A DNA stretch of 64,000 nucleotides from Altererythrobacter sp. TH136 (GTDB lineage: Bacteria; Pseudomonadota; Alphaproteobacteria; Sphingomonadales; Sphingomonadaceae), in assembly GCF_007065885.1 (NCBI RefSeq), contig NZ_CP041409.1:1783501-1847500 (forward strand), given 5' to 3'. Of this stretch, positions 47,001 through 56,480 are shown piece after piece (the first letter of the stretch is position 1; each line of letters opens with the position of its first letter). The position numbers and the translations under genes are program-made. A model generated the notes under the pieces. The model was not told the origin of the DNA. It saw nothing but the letters and a program-made list of their open reading frames with translations, and did no database searches.

Positions 47001-48290
47001 TCAGTCGGTCTTCTCGCGTTCCACTTCGCGCCAGCCGATGTCGCGGCGGCAGAACAGATTGGGTGCGTCGACCGCGCCGATCGCGGAATAGGCACGGGCT
47101 TGCGCCTCCACCACAGTGGACCCAGTGGCGGTGACGTTGAGGACCCGGCCGCCGCTGGCGACAAGCGCGCCGTCCTGCAGCGCGGTGCCGGCGTGGAAAA
47201 CCTTGGCACCCTCCGCCTCGGCGTCGCCCAGCTTGATCGCGCCGCCCCTGGTGGGCGCGCCGGGGTAACCGTTGGCTGCCATGACCACCGTCAGGGCCAC
47301 GTCCGGCGCCATGTTCACCGAGGGCGCAGCCGCCAGCCGGTTCTCGGCGCAGGCGAGCAGCAGTTCGCCCAGATCATCCTCCAGCCGCATCATCAGCACC
47401 TGGCATTCGGGATCGCCGAACCGGCAGTTGTACTCGATGAGCTTGGGCCCCTCGCTCGTCAGCATCAGCCCGGCGAACAGCACGCCCGAATAGGGCGACC
47501 CGATGTCGGCCATCGCGCGGACCGTCGGCAGGATGATCCGCTCCAGCACCTCGCCCTCCAGCAACGGGGTGAGCACACGCGTCGGGCTGTAAGCCCCCAT
47601 GCCGCCGGTGTTGGGGCCGGTATCGCCATCGCCCACGCGCTTATGGTCCTGCGCGCTGCCGAACGAGAGCACCGATGCGCCGTCGGTCAGCGCAAAGAAG
47701 CTTACTTCCTCGCCGGTCATGAACTCCTCGATCACCACTTCCGCGCCCGCGGTGCCGAACTGTCCGCCGAACATGTCGGCAAGCGCGTCCTCGGCGTCGG
47801 CGCGGCTTTCGGCGATCACCACGCCCTTGCCCGCGGCCAGACCATCGGCCTTGAGCACGAACGGCGGCGCGAAGCCGTCCAGCGCGGCGCGAGCTTCGTC
47901 GAGCGAGCGGGCGTGCACGTACCCGGCGGTGGGAATGCCTGCCCGTCGGCACAGTTCCTTGGTGAAGCTCTTGCTCCCCTCCAGCCGTGCCGCTTGCGCA
48001 GACGGACCGAACACCGCCACGCCCGCAGCGCGCAACGTATCGGCCAAGCCATCGACCAGCGGCGCTTCGGGGCCGATCACCACCAGCCCGATGCGCTTGT
48101 CGTCGCAGAAGCCCACCACGCTCGCGTGATCCGTGAGCAGCAGTTCGACCAGCTCTGCGTGCTCGGCGATCCCCGGGTTGCCCGGCGCGGCGTAGAGCCT
48201 ATCTTCAGGGCCGGCGAGCAGGCGTGATTGGGCCAGCTTCCAGGCCAGCGCATGTTCGCGTCCGCCGCCGCCCAGCAGAAGGATGTTCAT
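47001..48290 (-). CDS. purD: Phosphoribosylamine-glycine ligase
   Basis: A 429-residue ATP-grasp enzyme of purine synthesis. The N terminus [20 protein letters not shown], the adenine-binding lid and the FGDPECQ metal-binding loop are all typical. Its ATG (48288-48290) overlaps the start codon of divergent xseA, so there is no leader between them. Confidence 0.97.
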   Translation of the reverse strand: MNILLLGGGGREHALAWKLAQSRLLAGPEDRLYAAPGNPGIAEHAELVELLLTDHASVVGFCDDKRIGLVVIGPEAPLVDGLADTLRAAGVAVFGPSAQAARLEGSKSFTKELCRRAGIPTAGYVHARSLDEARAALDGFAPPFVLKADGLAAGKGVVIAESRADAEDALADMFGGQFGTAGAEVVIEEFMTGEEVSFFALTDGASVLSFGSAQDHKRVGDGDTGPNTGGMGAYSPTRVLTPLLEGEVLERIILPTVRAMADIGSPYSGVLFAGLMLTSEGPKLIEYNCRFGDPECQVLMMRLEDDLGELLLACAENRLAAAPSVNMAPDVALTVVMAANGYPGAPTRGGAIKLGDAEAEGAKVFHAGTALQDGALVASGGRVLNVTATGSTVVEAQARAYSAIGAVDAPNLFCRRDIGWREVEREKTD

Positions 48291-49746
48291 GCCCGCTCCC
48301 GATTTCCTTGAAGAAAGTGGTGGGCTGGTAGCGAAGGGCCGGGCCGGGGACAACGCCGAGCCGTTGTCGGTCAGCGAACTCGCCGGCATGCTCAAGCGCA
48401 CGGTGGAGGACCGCTTCGGTTTCGTCCGCCTGCGCGGCGAGCTGTCGGGGGTGAAGCGCGCCGCCTCGGGCCACCTATATTGCTGCCTAAAGGACGAGAG
48501 CGCGGTGATCGACGGCGTGATGTGGCGCGGTCCCGCTGCCGCGCTGGCGTTCCGGCCAGAGGACGGGTTGGAGGTGGTCGCCAGTGGCAAGCTGACGACG
48601 TACCCGGGCCGCTCCAAGTATCAGGTGGTGATCGAGAAGCTGGAACTGGCCGGCGAGGGCGCGCTGCTCGCGCTGCTGGAGAAATTGCGTTTGCGGCTGG
48701 CGGCGGAGGGGTTGTTCGCGCCCGAGCGCAAGCGGCCGCTGCCGTTTTTGCCCGCCACCATCGGCGTGGTCACGTCCCCCACCGGAGCGGTGATCCGCGA
48801 CATTCTCCACCGCCTTGCCGACCGCTTCCCCAGCCGGGTGCTGGTATGGCCGGTGCTCGTCCAGGGGCAGGGTGCGGCCGAACAGGTGGCCACCGCGGTG
48901 CGCGGGTTTTCCGCCCTGCCGGAAGGTCACGCACTGCGGCCCGACCTGGTGATCGTCGCGCGTGGGGGCGGTTCGATCGAGGACTTGTGGAGTTTCAACG
49001 AAGAAGCGGTCGTGCGGGCCATCGCGGAATGCTCCATACCGACCATCAGCGCGGTGGGGCACGAGACCGATACCACGCTGGCCGATCACGCCGCCGACCG
49101 CCGCGCCCCCACGCCGACCGCCGCGGCCGAGATCGCGGTGCCGGTATTGCGCGAACTGAGCGCCACGCTGGCCGATTTCGCCCACCGCAAGCAGCGCTGT
49201 GCGCTGCGCCCGGTCGATTTGGGGCGCGAGCGGCTGGAAGCGCGCGCCAAGCGCCTGCCGCAGCCACAGGTGCTGCTCGCACCTCAAGCGCAGAAGCTCG
49301 ACGATCTCGCGGATCGGCTCCGGCGCGGATTGCGCGACCGGGCGGCACATGGTCGCGAGCGGCTGGCGCGCCTGCCGCTAAACCGCTCCGTGCTCGATCG
49401 CGCGGCGCGCGATGCGCAAACGCGACTGGCACACGCGCGTCTGTCGCCCGCCTTGCTCACCACCAGGATGGACCGCGAGCAAGCACAGGTCGTCGCTTCG
49501 GGCAGGCTGCTGGCATCCTTCGATCCCCGCGCGCCGCTTACGCGGGGCTTTGCGCTGGTGCGGGATGCGGACGGCAAGCTGCTGCGGTCAAAGGACGAAG
49601 CCGCACGCTCGCCCGCCCTCGCCGTGGAGTTCGCGGACGGCACGCTCGAGGTCGCTCCGCTGAGCGGCATGCAGCGCAAGCCGCGCCCCGTCGCGCCGGC
49701 GAAACGGTCAGTGGCATCCAGCGCGCAAGACGATTTGTTCGGGTGA
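48283..49746 (+). CDS. xseA: Exonuclease VII large subunit
   Basis: A 487-residue XseA. It has an N-terminal OB fold ([16 protein letters not shown] and [17 protein letters not shown]), the catalytic domain with [14 protein letters not shown] and [28 protein letters not shown] (split here into two motifs), and a coiled coil with a C-terminal tail. Start codons ATG 48283 and ATG 48289 both fit; either overlaps the purD start. It degrades single-stranded DNA together with XseB, which is not in the window. Confidence 0.96.
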   Translation: MFMPAPDFLEESGGLVAKGRAGDNAEPLSVSELAGMLKRTVEDRFGFVRLRGELSGVKRAASGHLYCCLKDESAVIDGVMWRGPAAALAFRPEDGLEVVASGKLTTYPGRSKYQVVIEKLELAGEGALLALLEKLRLRLAAEGLFAPERKRPLPFLPATIGVVTSPTGAVIRDILHRLADRFPSRVLVWPVLVQGQGAAEQVATAVRGFSALPEGHALRPDLVIVARGGGSIEDLWSFNEEAVVRAIAECSIPTISAVGHETDTTLADHAADRRAPTPTAAAEIAVPVLRELSATLADFAHRKQRCALRPVDLGRERLEARAKRLPQPQVLLAPQAQKLDDLADRLRRGLRDRAAHGRERLARLPLNRSVLDRAARDAQTRLAHARLSPALLTTRMDREQAQVVASGRLLASFDPRAPLTRGFALVRDADGKLLRSKDEAARSPALAVEFADGTLEVAPLSGMQRKPRPVAPAKRSVASSAQDDLFG

Positions 49747-49770
49747 AGGCTAAGTGATAGGACGCCAGGC

Positions 49771-49968
49771 ATGCTGATGAAATCGGGCGAACAGGCCGCG
49801 CAACTGATCTACGGACCCAACGGATTCAGGGTGATGCGCCCCGGCAGTCACGTGGTCTGCGCGGTCACCGGCGAGGCGATCCCGCTCGAAGGACTGCGGT
49901 ACTGGAGCGTCGAGCGGCAGGAAGCCTACGCCAACCCGGAAGTGGCCACCCGCCGTCTGCTGAAGTGA
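49771..49968 (+). CDS. DUF2093 family protein
   Basis: A 65-residue protein of a short alphaproteobacterial family of unknown function, recognised by GFRVMRPGSHVVCAVTG and LRYWSVERQEAY. It follows xseA by 24 nt and overlaps the next gene by 4 nt (GTGA). No membrane segment or signal peptide is visible. Confidence 0.85.
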   Translation: MLMKSGEQAAQLIYGPNGFRVMRPGSHVVCAVTGEAIPLEGLRYWSVERQEAYANPEVATRRLLK

Positions 49969-50873
49969 TCCGCGCCGCCCCCTCTCTCGCGGCGGCGCTG
50001 ACGCTGACAGCTTGCACCGCTAGCGATACCGCGCCCAGAAACGCCGCGCCCGCGTCTACCCCCGCCGTCCAGCCCGTCCGCACGTCCGCGCCAGCTGCCG
50101 CGCCGGTGATCAGCGGTCCGGCCACCTTCGTGTTCGACGGTCAGCTGACCCAGGGCGGCTGGATTCGCGGGCAAGCGCCCGGTGGGACGCGCAGCGCAGC
50201 GCTGAATGGCGAACCGCTGGCAGTCGATGCGCAAGGTCGCTTCTTCGCCGCGTTCGACCGCGATGCAGGATCGAGCGCGGTCCTGTCGGCGCGGCTGGCC
50301 GATGGCCGGGTGGTGACCAGCCCGCTCTCGATCGCGCCGCGCGAATGGCAGATCGAACGGGTCAACGTGGCCCGCGCGCCCGGCGGGGCGACCGAGGCTT
50401 TTCTGGCGAGGCGCCGCCCGGAACTGGCCCGGATCGGGGCGGCAAGGGAGCGCAACAGCCCCAGCGACGGCTGGCGGCAGAGCTTCATCTGGCCGGTTCA
50501 GGGCCGCATCTCCGGCCGGTTCGGCTCGCAGCGGATTTATCGCGGCGAGCCGGCGGCGTATCATTCCGGGCTAGACATCGCCCCCGGTGCGGGCGCGGCT
50601 TATGTCGCGCCGGCGGACGGGGTGGTGGTGCTGGCAGCGCAATCGCCCTTCTCGCTGGAGGGCAACCTGCTGATCATCGACCACGGCATGGGCCTCAACA
50701 GCGCGTTCCTGCATTCGCAGAGCCTGGCGGTGAGTGAAGGACAATCCGTCAAGCAGGGCCAGCTGCTCGGCACTGTCGGCGCCACCGGTCGCGCGACGGG
50801 GCCGCACCTCCACTGGTCGATCAAGTGGCGCGACGCGCGGCTTGATCCGCTGCTGTTCCTGCCGCCTCGCTGA
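49965..50873 (+). CDS. M23-family (LytM-type) metallopeptidase, probable lipoprotein
   Basis: A 302-residue protein with a lipobox LTAC (Cys17), a Pro/Ala linker, a beta-rich middle part (about 50-165) and a C-terminal M23 domain. The zinc site is visible as HSGLD (His and Asp), HGMG, and HLHW near the C terminus. It would cut peptidoglycan cross-links or serve as a LytM activator. GTG start overlaps the DUF2093 stop (GTGA). Confidence 0.92.
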   Translation: MIRAAPSLAAALTLTACTASDTAPRNAAPASTPAVQPVRTSAPAAAPVISGPATFVFDGQLTQGGWIRGQAPGGTRSAALNGEPLAVDAQGRFFAAFDRDAGSSAVLSARLADGRVVTSPLSIAPREWQIERVNVARAPGGATEAFLARRRPELARIGAARERNSPSDGWRQSFIWPVQGRISGRFGSQRIYRGEPAAYHSGLDIAPGAGAAYVAPADGVVVLAAQSPFSLEGNLLIIDHGMGLNSAFLHSQSLAVSEGQSVKQGQLLGTVGATGRATGPHLHWSIKWRDARLDPLLFLPPR

Positions 50874-50881
50874 CGCGCACG

Positions 50882-50919
50882 AAAAAGCGCGCCGAAGCCG
50901 AAGCTCCAGCGCGCATTTT
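50882..50919. terminator. Bidirectional terminator between the M23 gene and rpmB
   Basis: Self-complementary GCGCGC at 50887-50892 pairs with GCGCGC at 50909-50914 (16-nt loop), flanked by AAAAA before and ATTTT after. It lies 9 nt after the M23 stop and 17 nt after the rpmB stop on the other strand, so it can end both transcripts. Confidence 0.7.
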
Positions 50920-50935
50920 CGAAATCCTCGAAGGA

Positions 50936-51226
50936 TCAGGCGGCGGCTTGCGCGGCCTTTTTCAGTTCGCGCTTCACCTTCAACGCGGTGGTCGACAGCT
51001 TCTCGTCGCTGGTCTTGAGCAGCCAGGCATCGAGCCCGCCGTTGTGCTCCACCGAACGCAGACCGTGCGTCGACACGCGGAACTTGAAGCTGCGGTCGAG
51101 CTTCTCGCTCATCAGCGTCACGTTCTGCAGGTTCGGCAGAAAGGTCTTCTTGGTCTTGTTGTTGGCGTGGCTCACATTGTGGCCGACCTGACGGCCTTTG
51201 CCGGTGAGTTCGCAAATACGCGACAT
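50936..51226 (-). CDS. rpmB: 50S ribosomal protein L28
   Basis: A 96-residue L28 of alphaproteobacterial type, longer than the 78 residues in E. coli. The start [11 protein letters not shown] and [10 protein letters not shown] motif are diagnostic. It is a single-gene transcript with a promoter at 51275-51303 and a terminator downstream. Confidence 0.97.
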   Translation of the reverse strand: MSRICELTGKGRQVGHNVSHANNKTKKTFLPNLQNVTLMSEKLDRSFKFRVSTHGLRSVEHNGGLDAWLLKTSDEKLSTTALKVKRELKKAAQAAA

Positions 51227-51274
51227 GACAAATCTCTTCGCAAGAATGGGTTCGGCGGTGCCGGGAAAGGCGCG

Positions 51275-51303
51275 CGCTTAGCTAAGCCCTCGCGAATCGT
51301 CAA
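51275..51303 (-). promoter_or_regulatory. Promoter of rpmB
   Basis: On the minus strand TTGACG (51298-51303) is followed by a 17-nt spacer and TAAGCG (51275-51280), a good fit for a housekeeping promoter with a weak -10. The start of transcription would be near 51268, leaving a leader of about 40 nt before the rpmB ATG. Confidence 0.55.
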
Positions 51304-51324
51304 GCGTATCCCTAGGCAGGCGCA

Positions 51325-51780
51325 ATGAACCGGTGGCCCTTGCCTGACCCGATGAAGCGCGCGCTCGCCCTTGCGCGGGAAGCGGCGGACGCCGGTGAAG
51401 TGCCGATCGGTGCGGTCGTGGTCAAGGACGGGCGGGTGATCGGCGAAGGACGCAACGCGCCGCGCGGCGACCATGACCCGACCGCGCATGCAGAGATCGT
51501 GGCGATCCGCGCTGCCGCGCGGACGCTCGGCGACGAACGGCTGACGGCCTGCGAGCTGTTCGTCACGCTGGAGCCGTGTGCGATGTGCGCCGGCGCGATC
51601 GTCCATGCGCGGCTGGGGCGGGTGACCTACGCCGCGCCCGATCCCAAGGGCGGCGCGGTCGCTCATGGGGCGCGAGTGTTCGATCATCCCCAGTGCCTGC
51701 ACCGGCCGGAGGTGGTCTGCGGGATCGGCGAGGGCGAGGCGGCGGGCCTGTTGCGCGAATTCTTCCGCGCCCGCCGCTAA
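51325..51780 (+). CDS. tadA: tRNA adenosine(34) deaminase
   Basis: A 151-residue zinc deaminase that makes inosine in the anticodon of tRNA-Arg. The zinc site is H55-A-E57 and C85-A-M-C88, in TAHAEI and EPCAMC. Its stop overlaps the convergent RNase T2 gene by 4 nt. Confidence 0.96.
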   Translation: MNRWPLPDPMKRALALAREAADAGEVPIGAVVVKDGRVIGEGRNAPRGDHDPTAHAEIVAIRAAARTLGDERLTACELFVTLEPCAMCAGAIVHARLGRVTYAAPDPKGGAVAHGARVFDHPQCLHRPEVVCGIGEGEAAGLLREFFRARR

Positions 51781-52478
51781 AGCCCGCGCCAGATCCTGAC
51801 CGGCGCGCGGTCTGGCGGGCCCAGGCGGCCGCCGCAGGGCGCCGGCATGAAGCGCCTGTCGTAACACAGCCGCAATTCTTCCAGCCAGCCGCGCTGGTTG
51901 AGCTTCACCCCCACGGCATCAGCGCGCCAGCCCGGGTTGGCGGCGGCGAAACGGCGGCGGATCAGGCCAACGTTCAGTTCGGGGTCCTTGGACAACTGAT
52001 CGAAATCGGGCAGCCGCAGCCCCTGATAGAGTATCCGGGTGACTTTGGCATAGGCGGCCGGGGTGCGGACCATGCACGCACCGTGTTTGGCCCATTGCCG
52101 CCCCTGCAGCCGCGCCGATGGGCTGATGCACAGATTGGCGCGGATGTCCGTGGGGGTCGGCTTGCGCGACGTGGGACACCACTGCGGCCAGCTGCTGCGC
52201 CCCTGCGGCCACAGCCCGTGCACCACCAAGCCGAAGCGGCCGTTGGCGCCGGAGCACTGGACCGCGTCGGCCGCCCGCCGTTCGCGCCCCTTGCAGAACT
52301 CGGGCGCCCAGCTCAGCGCCAGGACATAACCGGTCACCGGCATCCGGCGCGCAGGGCCATCGGGCCGCACGTCCGGAACCGCTAACCTGGCGGGAACACG
52401 ACACTGATACGCCTGCGCGGCCGCCGGAAACGGGCTCACCGCCACACAGAGGACCGCGCTAACCGCCAGATGCCGCAT
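51777..52478 (-). CDS. Exported ribonuclease T2 family protein with altered CAS II motif
   Basis: A 233-residue protein with a signal peptide (about 1-22) and an RNase T2 domain. CAS I (GLVVHGLWPQ) is intact with His87. CAS II normally reads Glu-Trp-x-Lys-His-Gly; here it is Q-W-A-K-H-G with His132, so the helper Glu is replaced by Gln128. The enzyme may be slow or have another role. It overlaps the membrane protein upstream by 20 nt. Confidence 0.88.
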   Translation of the reverse strand: MRHLAVSAVLCVAVSPFPAAAQAYQCRVPARLAVPDVRPDGPARRMPVTGYVLALSWAPEFCKGRERRAADAVQCSGANGRFGLVVHGLWPQGRSSWPQWCPTSRKPTPTDIRANLCISPSARLQGRQWAKHGACMVRTPAAYAKVTRILYQGLRLPDFDQLSKDPELNVGLIRRRFAAANPGWRADAVGVKLNQRGWLEELRLCYDRRFMPAPCGGRLGPPDRAPVRIWRGL

Positions 52479-52905
52479 AGCGCCCCCTCGAATGGTCGAA
52501 CCAGCGCCGCGCGCCGGGGAGAAACAGGCACCCGACCGCGACCAGTGCCGCGAGCCGGGCGAGCATGGTGGCGGCAAAGTCGACGTCCGCGCCGGGCAAG
52601 CGCGAAACCGCGGACAGGATGCCCCACGCGTTCACCAGAGCCATGGCCAGGAGCAGCCAACGGGCAAACCGAGCCGCGACAAACCACACCAGGAACAGGG
52701 TGATCGCAGCGATCGAGAGTTGCGCGGACAGCACAACGATCGCTGTGTCGGACGAGACGGCAAAGCCTGGCAGACGCGTCGCCAATGCCACTCGGGTTTC
52801 CTCAAGGGCCATAAGCCCGTGGGCAAAGATCAGCAGGGCCGCGCCGAGGTATATGACCGCGAACGCCCGGATCGCCCCCGGCCGTGGGCCCTGGCGCCAC
52901 CTCAC
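52459..52905 (-). CDS. Hypothetical four-helix membrane protein
   Basis: A 148-residue protein with four hydrophobic segments (about 15-34, 52-75, 80-98, 108-128). No family is recognised. It begins at a GTG overlapping the nadC stop (GTGA) and its end overlaps the RNase T2 start by 20 nt, so it belongs to the minus-strand run that starts with the second LytS. Confidence 0.7.
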   Translation of the reverse strand: MRWRQGPRPGAIRAFAVIYLGAALLIFAHGLMALEETRVALATRLPGFAVSSDTAIVVLSAQLSIAAITLFLVWFVAARFARWLLLAMALVNAWGILSAVSRLPGADVDFAATMLARLAALVAVGCLFLPGARRWFDHSRGRYAASGG

Positions 52906-53771
52906 AACGCGGTGAAATCGAGCCCGATGTCCGCCGCGGGCGCGCTCTGGGTCAGCCGCCCGACGGAAACGAAATCCACGCCGGTCGCCGCTTTTGCCTT
53001 GATGGTGTCGAGGTTGATCCCGCCGCTCGCTTCGGTGGGCACGCGGCCAGCGACGATGCGCACGGCTTCGCGCAAGGTGGCCGGCGCCATGTTGTCGAGC
53101 AGCAGGCGAGTGGCCCCGGCTGCCAGCGCCGGCTCGATCTGCTCGACCCGGTCGACCTCGCAGATGATCTCGCGCACCCCGGCGGCGACCGCGCGGCGCA
53201 CCGCATCACCCACGCTGCCGGCGACCAGTACATGGTTGTCCTTGATCATCGCCGCATCCCACAGGCCCATGCGGTGGTTGGCGCCGCCGCCCATCCGCAC
53301 CGCGTACTTTTCAAGGTGACGCAGGCCCGGAATGGTCTTGCGCGTATCGAGCAGGGTGCAGTGGGGATTGTCCATCGCGCGCACGTAGGCGCGGGTCAGC
53401 GTGGCGACCCCGGACAGGTGCTGCACGATATTGAGCGCGCTGCGTTCGGCGGTCAGCATCGCCCGGGCGTTTCCTTCCAGCCGCAGCAGGTCGGTGCCGG
53501 GGGAGACGTCCTGCCCGTCTTCTACCAGCCGTTCGACGATCATTCGGGGGTCGAGCGCGCGGAAGAACGCCTCGGCCAACGGCAACCCGGCGACGACGAT
53601 CGGATCGCGGCTGTCCATGACGCCGGCAAAGCGCGCATCGGCCGGGATCACGCTTTCGCTGGTGACATCGCGCCCGCCGCCCGGCAGCCCTAGGCCCAGA
53701 TCCTCCGCCAGCGTCTCGCGGACGAAACGGTCGAGGTCGAAGCCGGGAAGCGACCAGGCATCAGTGGACAA
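52902..53771 (-). CDS. nadC: Nicotinate-nucleotide pyrophosphorylase
   Basis: A 289-residue enzyme that makes nicotinate mononucleotide from quinolinate and PRPP in NAD synthesis. Recognisable parts are LLDTRKTIPGLR (quinolinate-binding Arg and Lys), GGGANHRMGL and EVDRVEQIE. The start is TTG at 53771, overlapping the response-regulator stop; an ATG further in is possible but would remove conserved N-terminal residues. nadA and nadB are not in the window. Confidence 0.94.
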   Translation of the reverse strand: MSTDAWSLPGFDLDRFVRETLAEDLGLGLPGGGRDVTSESVIPADARFAGVMDSRDPIVVAGLPLAEAFFRALDPRMIVERLVEDGQDVSPGTDLLRLEGNARAMLTAERSALNIVQHLSGVATLTRAYVRAMDNPHCTLLDTRKTIPGLRHLEKYAVRMGGGANHRMGLWDAAMIKDNHVLVAGSVGDAVRRAVAAGVREIICEVDRVEQIEPALAAGATRLLLDNMAPATLREAVRIVAGRVPTEASGGINLDTIKAKAATGVDFVSVGRLTQSAPAADIGLDFTAL

Positions 53772-54567
53772 AGCGCGCCACCACGTCGCGGTAGGACCGG
53801 CTTACTTTCACTTCCGCGCCGCTGTCGAGCACCAGGAAGCATTCGCCATTGGTGTGCGGCTTCACCTGGCGGACGAGGTTGAGGTTCACGATGGTGGAGC
53901 GGTGGACGCGCTGGAAGGTGCGCGGATCGAGCCGGCGCTCCAGGTCCTTCATCGTTTCGCGCAGGATCAAGCTGTTGTCGCCGGTGTAGATGCACATGTA
54001 GTCGCCGGCAGCCTCGATATGTTCGATGGAATCGATCTCCACCCGGAAGATCTGCCCGCGGTCCTTGATGTTGATCAGCTTTTCGTAGCGGTCGGCGCTG
54101 TCAGCCGGGGCCTCGTCGCCGGCGGCGAATTCCTCCGCCGCGTCGGGCGCCACTTCGCTCAGCACGTTCTTGAGCTTTTCGGCTTCTTCCGCGCTGCGCT
54201 TTTCGGCCAGCCGCTGGCGCACCCGCTCGATCGTATCGGCCAGCTTGTCCTCGTCCACCGGCTTCATCAGGTAATTGACCGCGTTCGCCTCGAAAGCGCG
54301 GATCGCGTGTTCCTCGAACGCGGTCACGAACACGAACAGCGGCGGCTCGATCTCCATCACGCCCTTCACCACGCTGAACCCGTCGAAGCCGGGCATCTGG
54401 ATATCGAGGAAAACGAGGTCGGGTTTCTCGGTCTTGATCGAGCGGATCGCCTCGCGCCCGTTGGCGCAGGTGCCGATCACCTCGACATCGTCGAACTTGT
54501 CGAGGCGCAGCTGCAGGCCCTGGATGGCCAGCTTCTCGTCATCGACGAGCAGGGTGCGGATGGTCAT
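53761..54567 (-). CDS. LytTR-family response regulator (second copy)
   Basis: A 268-residue regulator: receiver with phospho-Asp55 in FLDIQMPGFDG, an acidic linker (about 130-165) rich in Ala, Glu and Asp, and a C-terminal LytTR domain (about 168-268) with RTFQRVHRSTIVNLN. It is longer than the first copy because of the linker. It follows the kinase with a 4-nt overlap. Confidence 0.93.
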   Translation of the reverse strand: MTIRTLLVDDEKLAIQGLQLRLDKFDDVEVIGTCANGREAIRSIKTEKPDLVFLDIQMPGFDGFSVVKGVMEIEPPLFVFVTAFEEHAIRAFEANAVNYLMKPVDEDKLADTIERVRQRLAEKRSAEEAEKLKNVLSEVAPDAAEEFAAGDEAPADSADRYEKLINIKDRGQIFRVEIDSIEHIEAAGDYMCIYTGDNSLILRETMKDLERRLDPRTFQRVHRSTIVNLNLVRQVKPHTNGECFLVLDSGAEVKVSRSYRDVVARFVH

Positions 54568-55769
54568 GCGGCAGTGTTTCCAATCGAAAGCGCCGGCGGC
54601 TCAGGGGCGAGCGCGGCGGGGGCGGCAGACGGCCGTTCGACCGCCTGGGATTCGCGGCGGTGAGCGGGTTCGTAGGGAATTTCGATGATGACGGTGAAAC
54701 CGCCTTCCGGCGGATTGCGGATTTCGAAGCGGTGATCCTCGCCATAGGCTTGTTGCAGGCGGTCGCGGATGTTGGCCAGGCCGACGCCGGTCGACACGGT
54801 CCGGCCCACTCCGGCGAGCGAGGCCACGCTGGCTCCGCCGCCGCCTTCGCGCAATCCCGGCCCGCTGTCGGACACGGCGACCCGCAGCCGCCGTCCGACG
54901 AGTTGCGCGGTGAGCGAGATCGAGGCGCCTTCTTCCTGCGGGCTGACCGCGTACTTGATCGCGTTCTCCACCAGCGGTTGCAGCAGCATCGACGGCAGGC
55001 AGGCGTTCGCCGCCTCCGGCTCGATCTGGAAATCGGTGCGCAGGCGTTCTTCGAATCGCATCCGCTCGATGCCGAGATAGAGGTTCAGGGTCTCCACTTC
55101 CTGCGCGATGGTTACCTTGCTGCCCGGCTCGCTGACCAGCGTATGGCGCAGGAACGCGCTCAGGCGGGTGAGCATCGCGTTCGCCGGCTCGGTCTGTTTG
55201 AGCAGCACCAGCGTGGAAATCGAATTCAGCGTATTGAACAGGAAGTGCGGGTTCAGCTGGTAGCGCAGCATGGCGAGCTGCGCGCTCGTCGCCTGGGCTT
55301 CCAGCCGCTCCAGTCGGTCAGCCTGTTCCTCCACGGTCAGGAAGAAGTTGATGGCATAATACAGCGCCGACCAGGCGCCGATCAGCGTGCCGTCGAGGAA
55401 CGCCAGGCCGACGATCCGCTGGGCGAAGGTTGTCTCGCGGCTGCCCGAAAAATAGATTCCCTGCAGCCAGGCGTCGACCGCGGCGTAGAACCCGACCGCT
55501 ACCGCCAGGGTGACTGCCGTCATCCCCCAAGTGACCAGCGCTGTACGCTGCATCAGGTGGCGATAGATCACCGACAGGACCAGGCTGATCGCGAACCCGG
55601 TGACCACCTGCACCAGGATGATCAGCAGCAGGTCCCACGGCGCCTCGTTAGCGAACGCGGACACCGCGCGCAGCGCGAACACACCGCCCCAGCCCGCGAA
55701 CTGCAGGTTCCAGAAGGCTGCGTTCTTGTTGTCGAAGAACGGCGCCGGGCGGAAAGGCAGCTTGACCAT
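54564..55769 (-). CDS. LytS/YehU-type sensor histidine kinase (second copy)
   Basis: A 401-residue kinase with about four N-terminal hydrophobic segments (to about residue 145), a His_kinase domain with phosphoacceptor His175 in NPHFLFNTLN, and a HATPase domain with VGLANIRDRLQQ. A Pro/Ala-rich tail follows. It differs from the first pair in sequence, so this is not a recent duplication. Confidence 0.93.
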   Translation of the reverse strand: MVKLPFRPAPFFDNKNAAFWNLQFAGWGGVFALRAVSAFANEAPWDLLLIILVQVVTGFAISLVLSVIYRHLMQRTALVTWGMTAVTLAVAVGFYAAVDAWLQGIYFSGSRETTFAQRIVGLAFLDGTLIGAWSALYYAINFFLTVEEQADRLERLEAQATSAQLAMLRYQLNPHFLFNTLNSISTLVLLKQTEPANAMLTRLSAFLRHTLVSEPGSKVTIAQEVETLNLYLGIERMRFEERLRTDFQIEPEAANACLPSMLLQPLVENAIKYAVSPQEEGASISLTAQLVGRRLRVAVSDSGPGLREGGGGASVASLAGVGRTVSTGVGLANIRDRLQQAYGEDHRFEIRNPPEGGFTVIIEIPYEPAHRRESQAVERPSAAPAALAPEPPALSIGNTAA

Positions 55770-55862
55770 TCGCGTTGGCCTTAACCTAATCTCGTCTGGC
55801 CGTCAGACAAGTTTTGGCAACGACCCGCGGGATGCGTTATACGGCACGCAAGGAGAGACCCG

Positions 55863-56480
55863 ATGGACGTGACCGCAGACACCCTCCACGGCGCCGCCGA
55901 GCGCGCCAAGTTCCGCGAAATGAAGGAAGGGACCCAGGAAGACTGGGCCCTCATCGGCGGCGAATACATGGCGTTTGCGCAAGGGCTGCCCGATCGCGTG
56001 CTCGCCCACCTGAAGCTGCTGGAAGGCGATTTCGGCGGCTTTCCGATCTGCCGGCTCGAACACTCGCTGCAGACCGCCACCCGCGCGCACCGCGACGGGC
56101 GCGATGAGGCATACGTGGTGATGGCGCTGCTGCACGACATCGGCGACACGCTAGGCACCTTCAATCATCCCGAAGTCGCCGCCTCGATCATCAAGCCGTT
56201 CGTGTCCGAAGAAGTGCACTGGATCTGCCAGAACCACGGGCATTTCCAGGGCTACTACTACTTCCACTACCTCGGCATGGACCAGCATTCGCGCGAGCAG
56301 TTCCGCGACAATCCGTTCTTCGACGCCTGCGCGGAATTCTGCGAGAAATACGATCAGGCGGCGTTCGATCCGGCCTACGAGTGCGAGCGCCTGGAATTCT
56401 TCGAGCCGATGGTGCGCCGGGTGATGGCGCGGCCGATCAACTCGCTTTACGCCAAGGTGGCCGAAGCCAAGGCAGCTTAG
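55863..56480 (+). CDS. HD-domain protein resembling PhnZ-type diiron oxygenases
   Basis: A 205-residue HD protein. The ligand-like residues are H67 (LEHSLQ), H91-D92 (LLHDIGD), H102, H125 (QNHGHFQG) and D164 (KYDQAAFD). This HD pattern with a leading LEHSLQ motif is typical of the PhnZ/MIOX mixed-valent diiron oxygenases, which cut C-P or C-C bonds, as well as of HD phosphohydrolases. Phosphonate genes are not nearby, so the substrate is open. A GGAG ribosome-binding site precedes the ATG. Confidence 0.8.
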   Translation: MDVTADTLHGAAERAKFREMKEGTQEDWALIGGEYMAFAQGLPDRVLAHLKLLEGDFGGFPICRLEHSLQTATRAHRDGRDEAYVVMALLHDIGDTLGTFNHPEVAASIIKPFVSEEVHWICQNHGHFQGYYYFHYLGMDQHSREQFRDNPFFDACAEFCEKYDQAAFDPAYECERLEFFEPMVRRVMARPINSLYAKVAEAKAA

